A DNA stretch of 64,000 nt. Origin: Apricaphanius iberus. Taxonomy: Eukaryota; Chordata; Actinopteri; Cyprinodontiformes; Aphaniidae. Every line of letters begins with the position of its first letter. Position 1 is the first letter of the stretch. Location: positions 1,054,001-1,118,000 of the forward strand of contig JAPXFQ010000831.1 of the NCBI GenBank assembly GCA_028564705.1. The letters are read 5' to 3'. Both the position numbers and the translations under genes were made by a program. Below the pieces are notes generated by a model. The model was not told where the DNA came from. It did not search any database and was given only the letters and a program-made list of their open reading frames with translations. Of the stretch, positions 37,601-50,700 are shown piece by piece.

Positions 37601-38617
37601 CCGAGTTCAAATAAAATGTTTAATATAAAGTTTCTGTAAGACATTACTTTCGTTAAACATGCAGTTGTAGTGGGCAAAACTATCAGGTGGAATTGATATA
37701 AATCTAGCCAAAGGTAGAGATTTTGACGACACCATGGTTATGCATTTTGATGACGTCATCAAGCTGTGCATAATTGTATGTAAGTGGTACAAGATACACA
37801 AGGGTACTGACGTTCAGTGTTTGTCTTCAAACTACATACTGTAAAATTAAAGTTTGTTTTTCCATTTAACGGAAAACATACCTGGTGAACTTGAAGCATT
37901 TTTAATTCAAATATAGGCAGGTTTCTTTTGTACAATAAATGGTATAGTTAACCAGGAAAGCAGAAAATTTTGAAATTTATTTTGATTTGTAGCTTTTATT
38001 TTATCTAAAATATCTTTTTGTGAGATTTTTTGTGTTGCAGTATTTTAGAAAAATCTGATATTTAAAAAAAATGCATTTTGTGCTATAAATGTTCCTTAAA
38101 TTGCATTCTAAACGTTTTAAAGTTGTTCTGCTGCAATGTGTCTGAAAAGTGAGAATGTTCATAAGCAGTTATTTTAACACATAAATGGGGAAAAAAAGAA
38201 TATGCAGAAATACATATTACCACTGCACATCGCAATATAGCTTTGAGGCCATATCACCCACCACGCAGGCATGTTTCACTGAGCTGGTACCCATCTGCAC
38301 TCCCAACTCTAACAAGTACGTGATAAATTAGATTAATTTCAGAGTTTTCTTATTGGCTGAATGTCTTCCTGTCTTGAAATTGCCGGGTAAACACAATCTT
38401 TTTCTTCATGCCGCATTATTGAAATGTTTCTGCATTCCAGGACTACTCAGTCTACCTCTCAGACGGGCTGCATCTCTCAGAGAAGGGAAACCAGTTTGTG
38501 GCCCAGCATCTTTGGAGCATACTGGAGAGCCGCGTGTCTCACCTACCCTTCATCCTGCCATACTGGGGAGACGTGGATGCCAGGAGCCCAGAGAGCAGCC
38601 TCCTCTGCAACTCGTAA
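34647..38617 (+). CDS. iah1: IAH1, isoamyl acetate-hydrolysing esterase 1 homologue (complete, 6 exons)
   Basis: Exons are 34647-34709, 34791-34843, 36513-36664, 36884-37045, 37122-37243 and 38441-38617; all junctions are GT-AG and in phase, giving 242 residues (human about 248). It is a GDSL/SGNH-fold esterase. The nucleophile Ser lies in '[10 protein letters not shown]', the block II Gly in '[13 protein letters not shown]', the block III Asn in 'FFGANDASL', and the Asp/His pair in '[15 protein letters not shown]'. For exon 2 the first of two possible AGs (34789-34790) is chosen because it restores '[17 protein letters not shown]'. No signal peptide or membrane segment is seen. Intron 2 holds an L1 fragment; intron 5 holds a Tc1 remnant and a MITE. 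Confidence 0.95.
35562..36293 (+). mobile_element. 5'-truncated L1-type LINE in IAH1 intron 2
   Basis: It encodes the C-terminal end of an L1 ORF2 protein up to 36086, including the Cys/His cluster '[18 protein letters not shown]' preceded by '[15 protein letters not shown]', then a 3' UTR with aataaa and an A-rich tail. Direct repeats aacctttctggagtta (35546-35561) and aacctctctggagtta (36294-36309) differ at one base and mark the target-site duplication. The open frame begins upstream at 35484 only by chance. It has the sense orientation of IAH1. Confidence 0.85.
37340..37560 (+). mobile_element. Tc1-like remnant in IAH1 intron 5
   Basis: 'cagcatgatgctgccaccac' is Tc1 transposase-derived. 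'ttgttggtctatcatgtaaa' followed by 'gcaatgaaaaaaagt' is close to a Tc1 terminal region. It is non-coding. Confidence 0.5.
37668..38262. mobile_element. hAT-like MITE, copy A
   Basis: It aligns along its length, in the same orientation, with 50533-51119 (shared blocks 'tatgcattttgatga', 'gtcatcaag', 'tgagaatgttcat', 'tgaggccatatc'). The right end, '...gaggccatatcacccacc', mirrors the 'GGGCTGGACGATATGGCC' terminus preserved in copy B. It contains a perfect palindrome TGATGACGTCATCA at 37748-37761. Confidence 0.65.
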
Positions 38618-38704
38618 AGCAGTGGACTTTGGACTTTACCAAATATTTTCTTTTTGTCTTTAGATTTTTTTAGGAGCCAGGAAAAAAAAATGTTAAACAT
38701 GTTT

Positions 38705-38710
38705 AATAAA
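38705..38710 (+). terminator. iah1: IAH1 poly(A) signal
   Basis: AATAAA, 88 bp after the stop codon, in the only 3' UTR context available before the converging gene. Confidence 0.65.
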
Positions 38711-38772
38711 GACGTTTTTTCTTACCAAGAGGTATCATTAATTACTGCACACTATATTTGATGCAAAAGTCG

Positions 38773-38778
38773 TTTATT
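38773..38778 (-). terminator. adam17: candidate ADAM17 poly(A) signal
   Basis: TTTATT on the plus strand (AATAAA on the minus). It would give an ADAM17 3' UTR of about 1 kb ending close to the IAH1 3' end. Other TTTATT copies exist in the UTR, so this is provisional. Confidence 0.4.
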
Positions 38779-39474
38779 TTTAAACACACAAGACAATGTT
38801 TTACAGCATTAAGATGTGACAGCAGGTAACGGAGGTGAGACTTCATCAAAAAAGTGCAGAGCTCACATTGGCACAAGTTTATAAAACAAAAATGTTTTTG
38901 AGCACAACGAGTGCTCAGCAGGAAGTTTTCTTCTTTGTGCACATGAATCTAAACAAGCTCCTCATGTAGGAATGGAAGGGTTCTTTTCTTTTTCAACCAA
39001 CTTACAACAAAAACTAAAATCAGTACACCATAACTTGCTGCTATACATACAAGAGCCAAATACACAACCACAGAAAAAAAATGATCGTGTGCAAAAGCTA
39101 AATTTCCCAGTGTTAAAAAGTGCTTTTATTAAAAATACAAACGGTATCCTCCAAAAATTGAGCCACAATCGCTTCCTCCATTCATAAGAGCGACTGATAT
39201 GTAACATAATACAGTGTGCTGGAAGGAGATGTTTGGTGGAAAAACACATTTATAAATATGAAGTTAAGGTTTGGAGCTTTTTTTTTTTTCCTGGAGATGC
39301 ACAATTGCATCGAAACGCATAAAAAAGTGGGAAGATTACGTGAGGGTTCCAAGCTGTAAGTGTGGAGTGTGTGTTTCATCCAATTACAGTACAACAGAAT
39401 TTGTTAAACTGGTAAAAAATATATTGTGTAAGACATGTATATATCTAATTTTTAAAAGAATCGGTTTGCAACTA

Positions 39475-39585
39475 CAAAACTTCAATGTATTTTATTGGGA
39501 TTTTATGTGACAGAACGACTTGAAGTAGAGCATAATGGAGTTGGTGTATTCTATAAAATCCCAGTAAAACACATTGAAGTTTTGT
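39475..39585. repeat. foldback pair of Tc1-type ends
   Basis: Left arm 'caaaacttcaatgtatttta' plus 'ttgggattttat' and right arm 'ataaaatcccagtaaaacac' plus 'attgaagttttg' are inverted copies with about three mismatches over 33 bp. They lie 3' of the ADAM17 stop, in its probable 3' UTR. Confidence 0.7.
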
Positions 39586-39757
39586 TTTTTAACAGGACAA
39601 ATCTGAAAACGTTTGAGTGTGAATACTTTTTACATGTGACCCTTTGTCCAAATCTGGTCCTTAATCCCTTGACCAACTACATATTTTAAAAAGGCACAGA
39701 TCTTCTCGAAATCAGGGTGGATGCTTCGCTATGACAGACGGCGACGCCTTTGTTTTC

Positions 39758-40174
39758 TCAGCACTCCGTCTCTTTAGTGTCGAGGCGGTCCTGCCTCTGG
39801 AGGCGCCGCCGCTCCCTCGCTGATGGGTTCTGCTCTGTCAGATCCTCGTAGGAGGATTTCGTAGCCGACGAGGAGGCTCCTGCGGTTGTGAAATCGCCCG
39901 ACTGCCCCTCCTCTCCCGGGTGCGAGTCCCTGCTGGTGTCCTCCGGGATGGTGGCCATCCGCTGCTCCCCTGCGATGTCCTGGTTGGCGCCGAAGCTCGG
40001 GCCGGGATCCTGGGTACTGCTGCAGGCCGCGGCCGGGGCCGGGGGCCGAACCTGGCTCTGCGGCGGGGGAAGTTGGGAGAAGGGCCCGGTCCGGCCGGCG
40101 GAGTAGGAGGGAGGCTGAAGAGGCTTGACGATGCGGACGGATGTTGACTCTGGGACACTCAGCACGTCTTGACT
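39758..40174 (-). CDS. adam17: ADAM17 cytoplasmic tail exon and stop
   Basis: 138 residues. Conserved points are '[15 protein letters not shown]', '[14 protein letters not shown]' (matching the phosphorylatable R-M-x-T-I-x-E-D region of human ADAM17), '[14 protein letters not shown]' and the terminal 'DTKETEC'. The Pro/Ala-rich middle is longer than in mammals and GC-rich, which explains the open antisense frames at 39888-40147. Confidence 0.95.
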   Translation of the reverse strand, partial: SQDVLSVPESTSVRIVKPLQPPSYSAGRTGPFSQLPPPQSQVRPPAPAAACSSTQDPGPSFGANQDIAGEQRMATIPEDTSRDSHPGEEGQSGDFTTAGASSSATKSSYEDLTEQNPSARERRRLQRQDRLDTKETEC

Positions 40175-41686
40175 CTGTAGAGCAAAAACAGCTCGTCAGA
40201 CAAAAAGCTCATCAGACGTCTCTGCTTTAGACTGAGGTGGGGTCCATTCCTTGTTTACTTCATTCTGTTTGTTTCAAACCATCATATAACTCTCCTGAAC
40301 TTTACATTTGATAAAAAAATACAAGTTTACTATCACAATCCTTTTGTTTAACACTCCAAAAGCTTCAAACTAAGGTTGGAATGAGTAAAGAAAACCTTTC
40401 TGCCAGTGGACATTTTGAGTAGACAAAGACACAGTGATGTGTGAAGTATCTGCCCCATGCATATTTTAGCTTTTTGTCACACTTCAGTCTTTCAGATCCA
40501 AACAAACCCAGGTCTATTTCAAAGTAAAAATATGTTCCTCTTCCTTATTTAATTCAATTTCAGGAGTCACACCTAGCCCAGATACCCTCATGATTTTTTT
40601 GACTTAAGAAATCGTTACAGTAGAACCTCTATGACCGCATGAAGTAGAAAAAAAGAAACATTAAAAAGCAACAGGAAAGAAATTCAAAACCAGAGACAAA
40701 GGGACTGACCTCTGTCAGTCTGAAAACTGTTACAAAGCCATTTTGAGGGTTTTGAGATTGTGAACCAAAACTGAGTGCAATTATCCGCCCATGGAGAAAA
40801 CTTGGAGTGGTGAATCTTCCCAGGAATGGTCGAACTACCATTATTGTATCAGGAGGACTACTTGTTCGACTGAAGACCATAGTAGAATTTTTTGGAAGGT
40901 GTCGGATCAGGAGGCCCTTAGAAATAAGGGGCTTCTGGGGTCATGACCGATCCCCTCCGAGAGAACTCGTCAGTAACCTAGGGTCACTGGGATGGAGAAT
41001 GAAAGGCTCTTGGCTTCGCCGTTCCTTAAAGTAAACCCAACACCCCCCGATCATTCTTTAATCCGATCATAGTGGGGATTAGAATTTGACTGTTTATTTG
41101 GGCCCTGAAAAAATGAGTGTAAATATGACGAGTGATTACATGCGCTACATGTTTCAGCGGAGTAAATCATTTTGACATGCGCACAACCACATAGAACTAC
41201 TTAAAATACAGTAGAAGAAGAAGCAGACTTCCGTAGTGTTGTGTCAATAGGTCGACGTATTGTATGTCTATGCATGACTTCACAGACAGACGCAGTAATC
41301 ACCTACATTCTGAATAAGGTTTTACATGCACCGCTATCAAATTAACTATCGGCATAGCCTACCCCTCTCATTCGGAATTAAATTCTGATCCCAATGAGTG
41401 TAATCGGATCAGAGGAATCTGAATGGCATGTTTACATTAAGCATTTTTATTCCGAACAGGCTTTTAATCCGATTACTTGTGCCCATGTCAACGTAGCCAA
41501 TGAAATCGGAGATGTAAATTAGTATAAAAGCCTGCAAATATCCCTGGAAGACAACAAAAAACAACTTCAGACACGCTCCGAACTCACAGGGGAATAATGC
41601 TAAACAAAACTTTGGTGAAATATAGGAGTTTTATGGCATATAATGCCTTATTTAGAGGCTGCACTTTGGTTGGCCCAACAACTCCC

Positions 41687-41765
<79 letters not shown>

Positions 41766-44700
41766 GAGCTTAACATCTACAGGACTTCAAGTCGAACCGA
41801 AATTGTCTGGGTGATTAAATCAAAGTAATGCATGCTATAAATAAGGACCATGTTCCAAAAACTGTACTTCCACTTTAATCTTGATACAAAGAAGTCTCGA
41901 CAAACTCATCTGGAGAGATTAATCTCTTAGAGCTAATTACACTGTGAAGATGATTAATGTCTGATTACAAAAATTATTGTTGGATTATCGTCCTTTTTCT
42001 TTTTACGGCCTGCTTAACCCTTTCCGCTAAACTGTCAAATAATCTTGTAATATTTCCTATAGGCCGTAGCTGGTTAATTTTACTTAAGATAAGTAATACA
42101 TTTAAGAAAAACAGATACTGTTGAGGGAATACTTTTACTTAATTAGTATTTGCCTGGGCTGCATGGTGGCACAGTGGTTAGCACTGTTGCCTTGCAGCAA
42201 GAAGGTCCTGGATTTTAAACCTGGTCTACGATCTTTCTGCATGGAGTTTGTATGTTCTCGCTGTGCATGTTTGGGTTGCCTCCAGTTATTCTGGCTTCCT
42301 CACGCAGTCCAAAAACATGACTATTAGGCTAAATGGTCTCTATAAATTGTCCTTACGTGTGAGTGTGTGAGTGCATGGTTGTTTGTCCTGTCGGTCTGTC
42401 TGTTGCCTTGTGATGGACTGGTGACCCGTCTAGGTTGTATCCCGCCTCTCGCTCGTTGGCTGCTGGAGATAGGCATCAAACCCCCGCGACCCCTCGAGGA
42501 TAAGCGGTATCAATAATGGATGGATCGGATTTGACAAATTACTCCTGATCTTAATGTAAGCACCGTGGGGCTGCTTTACTACTAATGGATGTAGCGTCTA
42601 GTCCCGGACGGAACGTCGTGTAGGAAAACAAATCCTGTTATTCATCATGTCTCTCCTAAGTGGTGCAGGATCATCGGACGTTAGAACAGCAAGAAGTTTA
42701 CGGGACGTTCTGGACTTAGATGGCTGCTTAATGCTTTATCGTCAGCTTCCTGTACAAAAACAGCGTCGACACGGTGGTGGTAGTATGATGGTCCAGGGCT
42801 GCTTTATTGCTAATTGATGTTCCCTGCCAGAAACTCCTGAAGAACGCCAGAAGCAGGAGGATGATGCCGAGACATCACCTGAAACTAACTTTGTTTTTAT
42901 TATCTTTCTCTATTAGATCTGAAAAATGTAAGTGTGACAGAAAAAAAAAACGTCAAAGAATAAATCTGCAAATACTTTGCAACTTGTGATACCCTAAGGA
43001 TTTTAACGGTTACCTGGGCCCAGAGGCTAAAGCAATATGAATCAAATAAAGTAATCGTATGTTACTTCATTTTAGGCTTAGTTTATACTGGCAGGTCAAA
43101 ATGTCCACATAAAGAAAGGTCTACATAGGAATGTGGCCTCAGTCTTGGTATTGATCCAATCAAGCCCAACAATCAGACCTAAAGGGGTGAACAAAGCCAT
43201 AAAAATAAAATCATTCAAAACGGATTTCACATATCAAAAACAAATGTTCTCTTCTTGTAGCATTTAACAGCACCAGATGCAAAACTTAAAATGGTGACAC
43301 ACTCCATCTGATATGACAGAAAGACAACATGTTTCAGTCCTCTTGCTCTTTGAATACTCCTAAAACTCAGTCTTGCTTCCTTGAAGTAATTCCTGATCAG
43401 ATCTGCGTTGAACAACACAACCTCCCCGTCTTTATGTGACAGACGAAGATGGGTTTGACCAGTCGGATCAGTGATTACGTCAAAGACAAAGTGACTCCAG
43501 GAGTATCCCTAGCCGGGGCCGCTGACCATGCACTCAATGGCAACACATGGCAAAACCAGGCAGTGGCACAGACTCACTCACCTACAGCAGGAGCTCTATT
43601 ACAAACCTCCACCATCTGCTGCAGTGCCAGGGCAGAGAGTGATGGACAGGTCATTGAGAAACCACCGGAAGAACCTCAGGTATTTGCTTATTGTTCCTGA
43701 ATTAATTCTGTCCTAAATTAGCTAAAGATTGATCAGTTTTGATGCTCTGTCAGCAATCAAAGCAAAAAGTTTTGCTTTTTCATCAACTAAACTGTATACA
43801 GGTTCTTAGCCAATTAGATTGGATTTGATTTATAGTGGTCAAAAATATAAACCATCAATCAGCAACTTTATCAAGTGTTAAGACCCCCTTTACAGTGGAT
43901 TAAGACCCTCCTACAGTCTTCAATGTTGTGTCAAACACAGCCAGCTTCTATTAAATTGGGAAGATTCCATCAGTGTGATGCTTAATGGTTTTAGTAATCG
44001 TTTATGAGATCAACACAGGATCTGTTCAACGAAAACTCGAAAAATAGGCATTTTACATCTACAAAAAAAAAAAACTTATATTTAAAAAAATACTGTAAAC
44101 TTGAATCTGAGAAAAAAATATAGAACCTAAAACGAAAATCAAAGAAACTCCAAAAATGAAAATCAGAATTAAAAACTTATATTTATATTTCAATTAACAT
44201 TTCTGCTGCGGTTATTTGCACATTGTTTTTTCTCAATTTATAGTCTAAGTCTTAGAAATATATATTTTTTCTTTTTTAATGCACAACTACACATTCTTAT
44301 TTAAATATTTTCAAAGTCTACTGCTCTGTTGCACGTTCCAATATGGGTATGCCACTTTATCTTTATTTTTAATAACTGCACAGTGTTACTCTGTCCATAA
44401 TGTACATATTAGTCTTAACTCTTAAATTCTTTTTTATGTCTTTCACTACCAAGTCTCAATGTTTGTATTTCCTGCTACTTTGCTGCTGTTACAACAAAAT
44501 GTCCCTTGTGGAACAGTAAAGTATTGTTCTTTTCTATTGTAATCTATTCTATATAAAGCTTGCACCTAAGTTGTATTCATGTGATAATTTTCCCTTTGCT
44601 TATTTGTTAAAACTGCTGTTTTGGATTTTCAGATCTGTTTTGGATTTTCAGATCATTTGACAGTTTTCACTGTCTCTCTTCCCCTTCCCTTTCAGTCCAC

Positions 44701-47700
44701 AGCTTACACTTTTAATTCAGTCCTTTAGTTTTGTGTGTTGAACCTAATTTGAAGTTGTGATGGGCTACTTAGGACATGACTGACAGAAGTTCAGTCTACT
44801 TCATTTCCATCCAAGCAGCACTCCTTCTTTTGCCGTTGTAGCCGAACAAATGCTGGGATGGTGGACAATCCTTTATCTTCAGTAAGTTTAGCTTCATGAT
44901 AATGTATTGTTTATGCAGTTATAAAATATGTTTTCGCTTCAGAAGCGTTTCCTTGGATATTTTCATTTCCAGTGGAAATGATGTCAACCTAACCTCAGAG
45001 CCAGAGAAGCGCTTCTGAAATGAAAACATCTTGTCTCAAACCTAAACCTACTGCGGATAAATGATTGTCCACCATCCCAGCATTTGTTTAGCTACATGAT
45101 CTGCAGAGGCGCAGTCATACAACTCAATGGCAACAAAGGAAGTGCTACTTGGGCGGAAATTAGGTCAACTGAACTTCTGCAATCAGTTATTAGGCAGGTG
45201 AAGAGGAAGTGAAACATAAATTTTGCAATATTGCTTTTTTGAAATTACATTTTTTTCCTCCAAATTTCCTATCTCTGTTCTTCGAGTTTACACTGAGGTA
45301 ATCTTGTTTTAACCCCATACTCTTTTGTACTTCTAAAAGCTCAAAAGATGCTTCCAGACCTCCCCACCCAGCTCTGTAGCACATCCTCTTAATGAGCCTA
45401 CCAGAACCCTTGCCTCTGCCTGGTACAATATCTTATTTATGTAAGACAGGGTCACATCACATGGTAAATCCGCTTCTACTACTACAATAAATTAACATAT
45501 CACTGAGAAGTTAAATTAGTTCTGTAATTCAGTTCAAAATGCAAAACCCTTGAGCCAATTCATCAGAACATTTAAATATAATATTTAGGGTTTTGATGTA
45601 AACTACATTATTCCATATAGCCAGAAACAGAGACTTAATTATCATAATCTCTGTGTGAAATTAAGCTAATCCAATCATTAAACTAATTACATTTTTTGAA
45701 TTGAATAACAGAAATATTTCTATCCTAGTCATCACCATATATAACACTTAGACTTTCTTTTAATAGTCTGAAAGGCATAGTTAGTTTTTAAGCTTCAACC
45801 TGAAGCTCAGGTCTTCCCAGCACAATAGAGCCGACCATGGTGTGCAATTTGGAGGTGTGTGTGCCTCATACCAGACTCCAGTGGGGAGTAGAATATGAAC
45901 AGATTTCTATGTGTGAGCACTTTCAGGATGGTGTGATTCTGCTGCTTGTTGAGGTATTTACAGATTGACGCCACAGCAGCAATGCTGCCAACAGCTGAGT
46001 AAAACTGCTAAGAGTTCAAATTAATAGAACACAGTAACCTCCCTACAAGTAAGTCTTGTACTTGCTCAAAAAAGTTGAGATCTGTCTGCTACATCACAGG
46101 ACATTGCCAAGAACCTGCAAAAGCCTCGTAGTTTGGTCTTAATCTGGTGTAAATGGGGCCCAAAAATCCACTCATATCTTTTAACTTCTTCACTCCAAAT
46201 GTATTTTCACAAACCCTAACCCAGCTTAGTCCTTAATATGTTATAAATAATAGATAAATAAAAAAGCTAAGCTTTGTACAACGGATTTCTCAACATCTCC
46301 ACACACTCTTTCTCTGCTTAGTAAGTAAGTCAGAGTCCCAAAAGGCAGTTTCGACTTGGATTAGTTTGGTTAGTGTGGCAACAAGGCAAGTGCACAAGAA
46401 TGCATACAATCTTCAAAAAGATAAGGAGCTTACACCCGGGGCGAAGAAAAAGGACTTTGCATTCTCTTCGTACTGCTGATCAAGTCGTTTGTCCTTCAGA
46501 AAGAAACACAAGAAACACCGTGAGATAAAGGATGATTTACTTGTTTAAAGAACACGTGTACCAGGGTGAATTAAAGCTTTCTTACCATGCAGTGAACCAG
46601 GATGCTGAGAGGAATCCAGAAAACAAGGGAAAACACCACGACTGAGCCCACTATGTTATCAGCCAGGAACTTCCCTGATAGTACGGATAAAAACAGAAGA
46701 CTTTAATAAAAGGTGATATAAGACGCGTCTAACATTCTCCACTGCCTGCTGAGGCTTACCTTGTTCTCTTTTTGAAAACAGTTGCTTCCTGGTACTGACT
46801 TACCAAATGTGTTGATATCCAGTTTGTCGATGAAATCCCACAATCTCTCGATTACATCCTGAACCTGCTTCATGCATTTCCCCTGTTTTATCACAGAATG
46901 AAAGCAGTTAAATAGAGCTAATCTGCTCTTTATATCAACATCATCAGCTTTGCTCTAGGAAAAGTTGGAAAACCTCAAAACACATTTAAAATGCAAAGAT
47001 TTATCAGGTTATTTTTAACCTGATTGGAATGGATGATTGATGGTATGGAGCGCCAAAGTGCTCAAAATTCAAAGAATAAATAAAACCTTATGATATATAT
47101 TTTTACTCTAATAAATATTAGACAAATATATTGTGTGATAATAGATTTATGAAAAAAATCAGGTTTAAGCTCGTTATTAAGAAATGTTTCATTTTTCTTT
47201 AAAAAGAATTTATTAAAGCAAAGCATTTAATTGTATAATTTTGTTTCAAATAGATTTTATTTTTCAGTAATTTTTAATTAATTTAATTAGTTTTTATACC
47301 AAAACGTCTTTTTTCACAAAATCAACTTTCATTTCTTAATGGTTTTCCCCCCAATGGCTTATATATTTCATGAGGCAGTTTTTCCACTGAATGAGATCAT
47401 CAGCCAATCAGAGTCACTGTGTTGGACCAGTACTCTCATTGGCTGGTGCTTCGACATAATCAGTGATTAAATTGAAAGTAATTAAATAGGGCTGGGTATC
47501 GATTCAAATTTCAAGAATCGATTCGATTCCGATTCACAAAAGTTATAATCGATTATCACGATCTGATCCAATTCAATCCGATTCAATCTGATCCAGCTCG
47601 ATGTTGATATGGGTCAGTGCTAATAAAAAATTTTTAAGCTGTTATTTTAATTATATGCCTAATATTCAATGACTTAACACTGGGTAAGTAACAGTTCACC

Positions 47701-50700
47701 GTGGATAACCGTATTAACCCTTTCAGACACAAAACTTAAAATGGCCGTCTGGACTTTTCCTTCCTATTTCAGTTTTAAAAAAGGCAAACTTTTTTAAAAA
47801 ATAGAATCGATTTTTGAACTCGTGAATCGATTCGTTTCGATTTCTACAGAATGGTTTTTCTGATCATTTCAACACAGTTCTATAATTAAATTCAGTAACA
47901 GTGTTAAACAAATTATGATTATTATTATCCAATAAATATGATTATTCCTCACATTTTAATCAGTCAGGGTAACTGGAGCTGGACGAAGTTCCTTGCAGCT
48001 CCAATCCTTTAGCATGTTATGCTAAGCTACAGCAGGCTGCTAGCAGTGAATGAGAATGGCTATCCAGGAAGATCCATGTTGAAGCACCAGCCATTGAGAG
48101 TGCAGGTCCAACACTGATTCTGACTGGCTGATTATTTTGTTCAGTAGATAATTCGTCTTTTGAAAAATTTAAGCCATTGGGGAAACCAGACTTATGATAT
48201 AAAAGCCGATTTTGTGAAAAAATACATTTTGTAAAAAAAGTAATTAAATTAAAATAACTCAACATTTAAACATATTATAAAATGTTTTTTACAATTAAAT
48301 AATTTTATAAATTAATAAATGCATTTAGAAAAAAAAAGAAAAATATTTTCATTATAATGAGTCTAAACTGTTATATGAATTGTTTTCTTTTTATAATTTT
48401 ATTGTCACATAATATACTTGTTTAATATTTATTCAGGTAAACAATTACATCACAAGCTTTTATTTATTTATTTCATTTTGAGCACAAAAATTGTCAACAG
48501 CTAGCAAATATGCAGATTTTCCCACTCACGTTTTCATCACAGAAGCCCACTGTGCACGGTTTGCCTTTGCGAAGGAAAAGGAAAGTTCCATTGGGATGTG
48601 TGAAGGGCGAGCAGATCCCGTTTTTCCTGCAGCAGACCTTGCAGGAATCACTCGTCTCTGTAAGAAACAAGCGACCAAATAGCATTTAAACCTACTAAGT
48701 AGTGATGTGTACTGGCAAGAATCTGGTGATACGATATTTATCAAAATACAGGGGGGGTACAATGTAATGTGATATATTTCGAGACTATATATTGTGATTT
48801 TTAAAACTGAATTTAAGTGTAGAAAAACGGTCACAGCATTCTAAACACTCCTACCTGTTTCATAAATAACACATCTAGTTTAATTAATAGATAAAGTTGA
48901 TCCACTGGAACAAATAAGGTTAAATCAGCCATTTTACTATAAAAATTACTGTCATTACTAATGGTTCCATTCGAAATTCCCAAAAAAATAAAAATAAAAA
49001 GCAATAAATTGCTTTTGAATTTTGATACAATATCATGACAACATTGCAATATATCGGCGTATTAATATTTTCTTACATCCCTACTATTCAGCACAACAAA
49101 TATAACAAGGAAGTCATCTAAAACAACCGCAGTGCAGAGTTTAATAACTTTCTAATTATAAGACCAAGCAGACATTTGTAGAGGAGTGACAAAAGAAAAG
49201 GAGGTGGATTAGCAGTGCTTGCCAAGAACTGATTTTATTAAATATCGTCTCTGCTGCCTGGATATTAAGCTGTTAGCATTTCAGCGACAATCTTCCGTCA
49301 GGGGCCTCTTTAGATTTGTTGCAAGACTGACTGCTACTGGAGATCCCTCCTGAACACAGCATCGCCATCCAAAATGACTCTTTAAAGACACCCGAATGAG
49401 TTCCAACATTTAATTTCTGTTTGAGATAAATAAAGTGTTTCTGAATTGAACTGTCTGAGTGTATGTCAATGAAGGTTCAATATTAATTTCTTAAAGCATC
49501 CTGCAATACAAACATTTACCATTGCAGGCGCATGACTGCAGTTTCTGAAATGCCTCGCAGAATGGGTTACACTCTCCTTTGCGACATCGACCATTGTCGA
49601 CACACTTCGTGTCATCAGGAGCGTTTTCCGGTGGTGGACACTGACTGCTGTTACCTGTGAAAACAAAGAAACTGTTAAACATATTTTTTTATAAGTATTG
49701 TACAAAATGTAACGTTAATACTGCGGATCTAGATTCAAACCAGCAGGAAGCGATTACCTGTGCATGAAGACATGGCTTTGCATGTGGCATTGATGGGCTC
49801 CTGGCACCTTGTTCCTGCCAGCTCAAACTGGCAGTTCTTGCAGCAGGGGCTGTTTCTGTCACTGTGGAGACGCACAGTTCATCCTGGTACCAGAGTCTCT
49901 TCTCAAGCCTTTTCGCTTTTCTGATAACTTACCTGCACATTGCACCGTGTTTGAACTTGCAGTCTGCAGAGCAACAGGGGTCATCGCTGAGATGGAGGAG
50001 CCCTGGGTCGCATTCCTCCCCGTCCTCCACCCTGGAGTTTCCACACACTTTAGTGTTCCTCTCCTTGAAGCACAGCGGAGCCTTGAGACTCAGCGTCTTT
50101 GCAACAGAGCGCCTGCTGCATTCGGAGAATCGCTTAGAGGGGAGAGAGGAGATTAATCAAATTAAATAAGCTACAATTTAAAGATTTATTTATGCAAATA
50201 TAGAACAGCAAAAAGATTCAACTGACAACTAAATAAATCAGATTTACAACATTTTGTTTAATTCCCCTGTAATTTGTCTACATTTCCTTAGTGATGTTTT
50301 TAGTCTGTATTGGGGGAAAAATGTAATTCATTTTATTTAGTGAGTTTAGATTGTCAGACACCACAAGCTCATCTTATAGACTCCAACTTCCCCTTTTTCA
50401 TCTCCACCCAGGACCTGAACTCTGCTTCAAGTTCTATTCAAAAAGAGGCAGACCCCACAGAACAGGAAACTGGAAGGCCTCTTTATAACTAACAACATAT
50501 AATGGTTCCCTTGTTGCTGATCATTGTGGCACTAGTGGACAATATACAAATGTATCGAGTAGAAATTATATAGATTTAGCTGAAGGTAAAGATTCTTACA
50601 AAACTGTCATACCGCAATTATGCATTTTGATGATGTCATCAAGCCGTGCCTACATAATTTGTACCACGTACATAAGGATATTGATGTTCAGAGTCAGTGT

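Larger units (their letters stand above)
40175..42156. other. adam17: ADAM17 last intron, proximal part
   Basis: No exon. Apart from the repeats annotated separately (41040-41500 and 41689-41760), only AT-rich sequence is seen. Confidence 0.5.

Noticed and set aside
39838..40158. Open frames in three further frames
   Set aside because: Shadow frames of the GC-rich ADAM17 tail exon.
42157..42240. Functional tRNA gene
   Set aside because: The A and B boxes are decayed and are followed by a SINE body; no cloverleaf can be drawn.
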